Of a DNA stretch of 64,000 nucleotides, positions 61,723 to 64,000 are shown piece after piece. The stretch spans positions 831,756-895,755 of the forward strand of contig NZ_FOIB01000004.1 in assembly GCF_900111765.1 (NCBI RefSeq). The letters are read 5' to 3'. Under the pieces are notes generated by a model. It was not told the DNA's origin. It did not search any database and worked only from the letters and a program-made list of their open reading frames with translations. The stretch is from Myxococcus fulvus (lineage in GTDB: Bacteria; Myxococcota; Myxococcia; Myxococcales; Myxococcaceae). Position numbers and translations under genes: made by a program. Positions within the stretch are counted from its first letter, which is position 1, and every line of letters begins with the position of its first letter.

Positions 61723-62211
61723 ATGAAGTCGCATCTGCTGGTTCTCGTGGCGGGAGTGTCGCTGGGGTTCTTCGCCGCATGTGGCACCACGGAGGCCGCG
61801 CCGGAGACGACCGTGTCCGCGCTCGGCGACCCGTGTCCGTGTGGCTCCGCCGGAGGCGGCGCATGTCTGCCGTGCTACTACCTGTGCGGCGACAACTTCT
61901 GCGACAGCGCCAACGGCGAGAGCGCCTCCAACTGCCCCGAGGACTGCGTGACGGCGCCGGTGTGTGGCGACGGCCTCTGCAACGGGAGCGAGACGTGGGT
62001 GACGTGCCCGCAGGACTGCACCACCCCGAGCCCCTGGTGTGGCGACGGCATCTGCAACGGCGGCGAGTGGTCGGGGAGCTGCCCGGCCGACTGCGCCGCC
62101 TCGTGCGGTGACGGCGTGTGCCAGGGCAACGAGGCCACGTGGTGCTACGCGGACTGCGTGCCCGGCTGCCAGCAGGACCCGTCCACCTGCCCGCAGGTTC
62201 CGGAAGGGTGA
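61723..62211 (+). CDS. Lipoprotein with four CGDGxC repeats
   Basis: 162 residues from the ATG at 61723 (AAGGAG upstream). Lipobox FFAAC. The mature part holds four tandem copies of a Cys-rich unit of the form CGDGxCNGxE...CPxDC: CGDNFCDSANGE, CGDGLCNGSETW, CGDGICNGGEWS, CGDGVCQGNEAT. The spacing of Cys, Asp and Glu suggests a disulfide-pinned calcium-binding fold, common on myxobacterial surface proteins. Function unknown; adhesion or protease-associated. Divergent from the M11-like protease gene. Confidence 0.82.
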   Translation: MKSHLLVLVAGVSLGFFAACGTTEAAPETTVSALGDPCPCGSAGGGACLPCYYLCGDNFCDSANGESASNCPEDCVTAPVCGDGLCNGSETWVTCPQDCTTPSPWCGDGICNGGEWSGSCPADCAASCGDGVCQGNEATWCYADCVPGCQQDPSTCPQVPEG

Positions 62212-62226
62212 CCTGAGGTGAAGTCT

Positions 62227-62261
62227 CCACCGCGCCCGTCCAGACATGTCGGGCGCGGTGG
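62227..62261. terminator. 12-bp perfect stem-loop between convergent genes
   Basis: CCACCGCGCCCG (62227-62238) pairs perfectly with 62250-62261 around an 11-base loop. It lies 15 bp after the Cys-rich lipoprotein stop and 14 bp before the formaldehyde dehydrogenase stop. Likely bidirectional terminator. Confidence 0.7.
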
Positions 62262-62275
62262 CGTCGACTCCGGGC

Positions 62276-63472
62276 CTACTTCTTCTTGAGCGTCCCGTGC
62301 GGGTCGATGACGAACTTGCGCGCCACGCCCGCGTCGAACTCCTGGTAGCCCCGGGGCGCGTCATCCAATGAGATGACGGTGGCGTTGACCACCTTCGCGA
62401 TGTTCAGCCGGCCGTGAAGGATGGCCTGCATGAGCTGGCGGTTGTAGCGCAGCACGGGCGTCTGGCCCGTGGAGAAGCGGTGGGACTTGGCCCAGCCCAG
62501 GCCGAAGCGCATGCGCAGGTTGCCCTGGCGCGCCGACTCGTCCTTGGAGCCGGGGTCCTCGGTGACGTAGAGGCCGGGGATGCCGATGGCCCCCGCCGCG
62601 CGTGTAATCGCCATCAGCGAGTTGAGCACCGTGGCGGGCGCCTCGGACGAGGCCTGCGCGCCATGGCCGTGCGCCTCGAAGCCCACCGCGTCGATGGACG
62701 CGTCCACCTCCGGCTCCTTGATGACCGCGGCGATGAGGTCCTCCAGCTTGTCGCTCTTCTTCAGGTCGATGGGCACGAAGCCCACCGACTTCGCGTGCGC
62801 GAGCCGGTCCGCGTTCATGTCCCCCACCATCACCACCGCCGCGCCCAGCACCTGCGCCGAGGCCGCCGCCGCGAGCCCCACCGGCCCCGCGCCCGCGACG
62901 TACACCGTGGAGCCCACGCCGACGCCCGCGGTGACGGCGCCGTGGAAGCCCGTGGGCAGGATGTCCGACAGCATCGTCAGGTCGAGGATCTTCTCCAGCG
63001 CCTGCGCCTTGTCCGGGAAGCGGATGAGGTTGAAGTCCGCGTAGGGGACCATGACGTACTCGGCCTGTCCGCCCACCCAGCCGCCCATGTCCACGTAGCC
63101 GTAGGCGCCGCCCGCGCGCCCCTTGTTCACGTTGAGGCACACGCCCGTCTGCTGCTCACGGCACGTGCGGCAGCGGCCACAGGCGACGTTGAAGGGCACC
63201 GTGACGAGGTCGCCCACGGAGAGGTACTCGACGTCCTTGCCCTTCTCGACGATCTCCCCGGTGATTTCGTGCCCGAGCACCAACCCCTTGGGCGCCGTCG
63301 TGCGGCCGCGCACCATGTGCTGGTCCGAGCCGCAGATGTTGGTGGTGACCACCTTGAGGATGACGCCGTGCTCGATGGACTTCCCCTCCGGGTTGACCAT
63401 CTTGGGATAGTCAATGGAGCGGACTTCCACTTTGCCGGGACCGAGATAGACGACGCCGCGATTGCTGGCCAT
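62276..63472 (-). CDS. fdhA: Glutathione-independent formaldehyde dehydrogenase
   Basis: 398 residues from the ATG at 63472 (AAGGAG upstream), the usual length for this enzyme. Zinc-containing medium-chain dehydrogenase: catalytic-zinc ligands Cys47 (NICGSDQHM) and His68 (GHEITG), structural zinc Cys98, 101, 104 and 112 (CGRCRTCREQQTGVC), and the NAD fold VYVAGAGPVGLAAAASAQVL. FdhA oxidises formaldehyde to formate with tightly bound NAD, without glutathione; related enzymes also act as dismutases on aldehydes. It is probably for formaldehyde detoxification. Divergent from the geosmin synthase start, 367 bp away. Confidence 0.95.
   Translation of the reverse strand: MASNRGVVYLGPGKVEVRSIDYPKMVNPEGKSIEHGVILKVVTTNICGSDQHMVRGRTTAPKGLVLGHEITGEIVEKGKDVEYLSVGDLVTVPFNVACGRCRTCREQQTGVCLNVNKGRAGGAYGYVDMGGWVGGQAEYVMVPYADFNLIRFPDKAQALEKILDLTMLSDILPTGFHGAVTAGVGVGSTVYVAGAGPVGLAAAASAQVLGAAVVMVGDMNADRLAHAKSVGFVPIDLKKSDKLEDLIAAVIKEPEVDASIDAVGFEAHGHGAQASSEAPATVLNSLMAITRAAGAIGIPGLYVTEDPGSKDESARQGNLRMRFGLGWAKSHRFSTGQTPVLRYNRQLMQAILHGRLNIAKVVNATVISLDDAPRGYQEFDAGVARKFVIDPHGTLKKK

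Positions 63473-64000
<528 letters not shown>

Overview
The window reads as chromosomal DNA of a fruiting myxobacterium, most likely Myxococcaceae (Myxococcus, Corallococcus or Pyxidicoccus type). The base composition is very GC-rich. The gene content fits: many secreted lipoproteins, a eukaryote-like Ser/Thr kinase, a histone-H1-like Lys/Ala/Pro protein, a stand-alone phytoene desaturase, the start of a geosmin synthase, and a toxin/immunity-like pair I recall only from myxobacteria. No tRNA, rRNA, CRISPR array, insertion sequence or prophage core was seen. Assignments are by reading motifs; no database search was run.

Layout. 1-7.4 kb: 3' part of glucose-6-phosphate isomerase, then two regulator/hydrolase divergent pairs (AraC with a Tat lipoprotein hydrolase, LysR with an alpha/beta hydrolase) and an SDR. 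7.4-19.5 kb: respiration and stress. It holds a large secreted beta-propeller protein with two haem motifs, cydAB (cytochrome bd oxidase), a small membrane-protein operon, an ADP-ribosylglycohydrolase, and a compact nitric-oxide operon (truncated globin, flavo-Fe/S reductase, NsrR-like Rrf2 regulator, small protein) preceded by a near-perfect NsrR operator. An ArsR gene and a flavin-reductase-like gene follow, sharing twin operator palindromes. 19.5-24 kb: a split F1 ATP synthase cluster (atpG, atpD, atpC) interrupted by a prohibitin-like lipoprotein and a secreted protein. 24-35.6 kb: a receiver protein, SanA-like protein, SUKH-H1 chimera, thioredoxin-like protein, HEAT protein, beta-helix lipoprotein, DJ-1/PfpI protein, ABC exporter, tandem universal stress protein and CsbD.

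35.8-46.7 kb: a membrane chemoreceptor-like protein, phytoene desaturase (carC/crtI), a CHASE histidine kinase, a metzincin-like lipoprotein, an atypical SDR and an aldo/keto reductase. 46.9-50.5 kb is the most accessory-looking stretch. It carries a lipoprotein with a PD-(D/E)XK-like C-terminus, overlapped by a probable immunity gene, then a kelch-repeat remnant, a small secreted protein with lower GC, and a SUKH-like gene. 50.6-64 kb: a LysR/peptidase pair, a methyltransferase, a 991-residue kinase fused to an MshEN (c-di-GMP-type) domain and receiver-like domains, a run of small Cys-rich secreted proteins, an M11-like metalloprotease, glutathione-independent formaldehyde dehydrogenase, and the geosmin synthase start.

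Main points for follow-up: (i) the toxin/immunity-like pair; (ii) the NsrR-controlled globin/reductase operon near cydAB, whose promoter region has its own palindrome and may be leaderless; (iii) two paralogous small lipoprotein genes whose Shine-Dalgarno sequences lie inside conserved hairpins; (iv) the kinase-MshEN-receiver fusion; (v) short tandem duplications at the 3' ends of two regulator genes.
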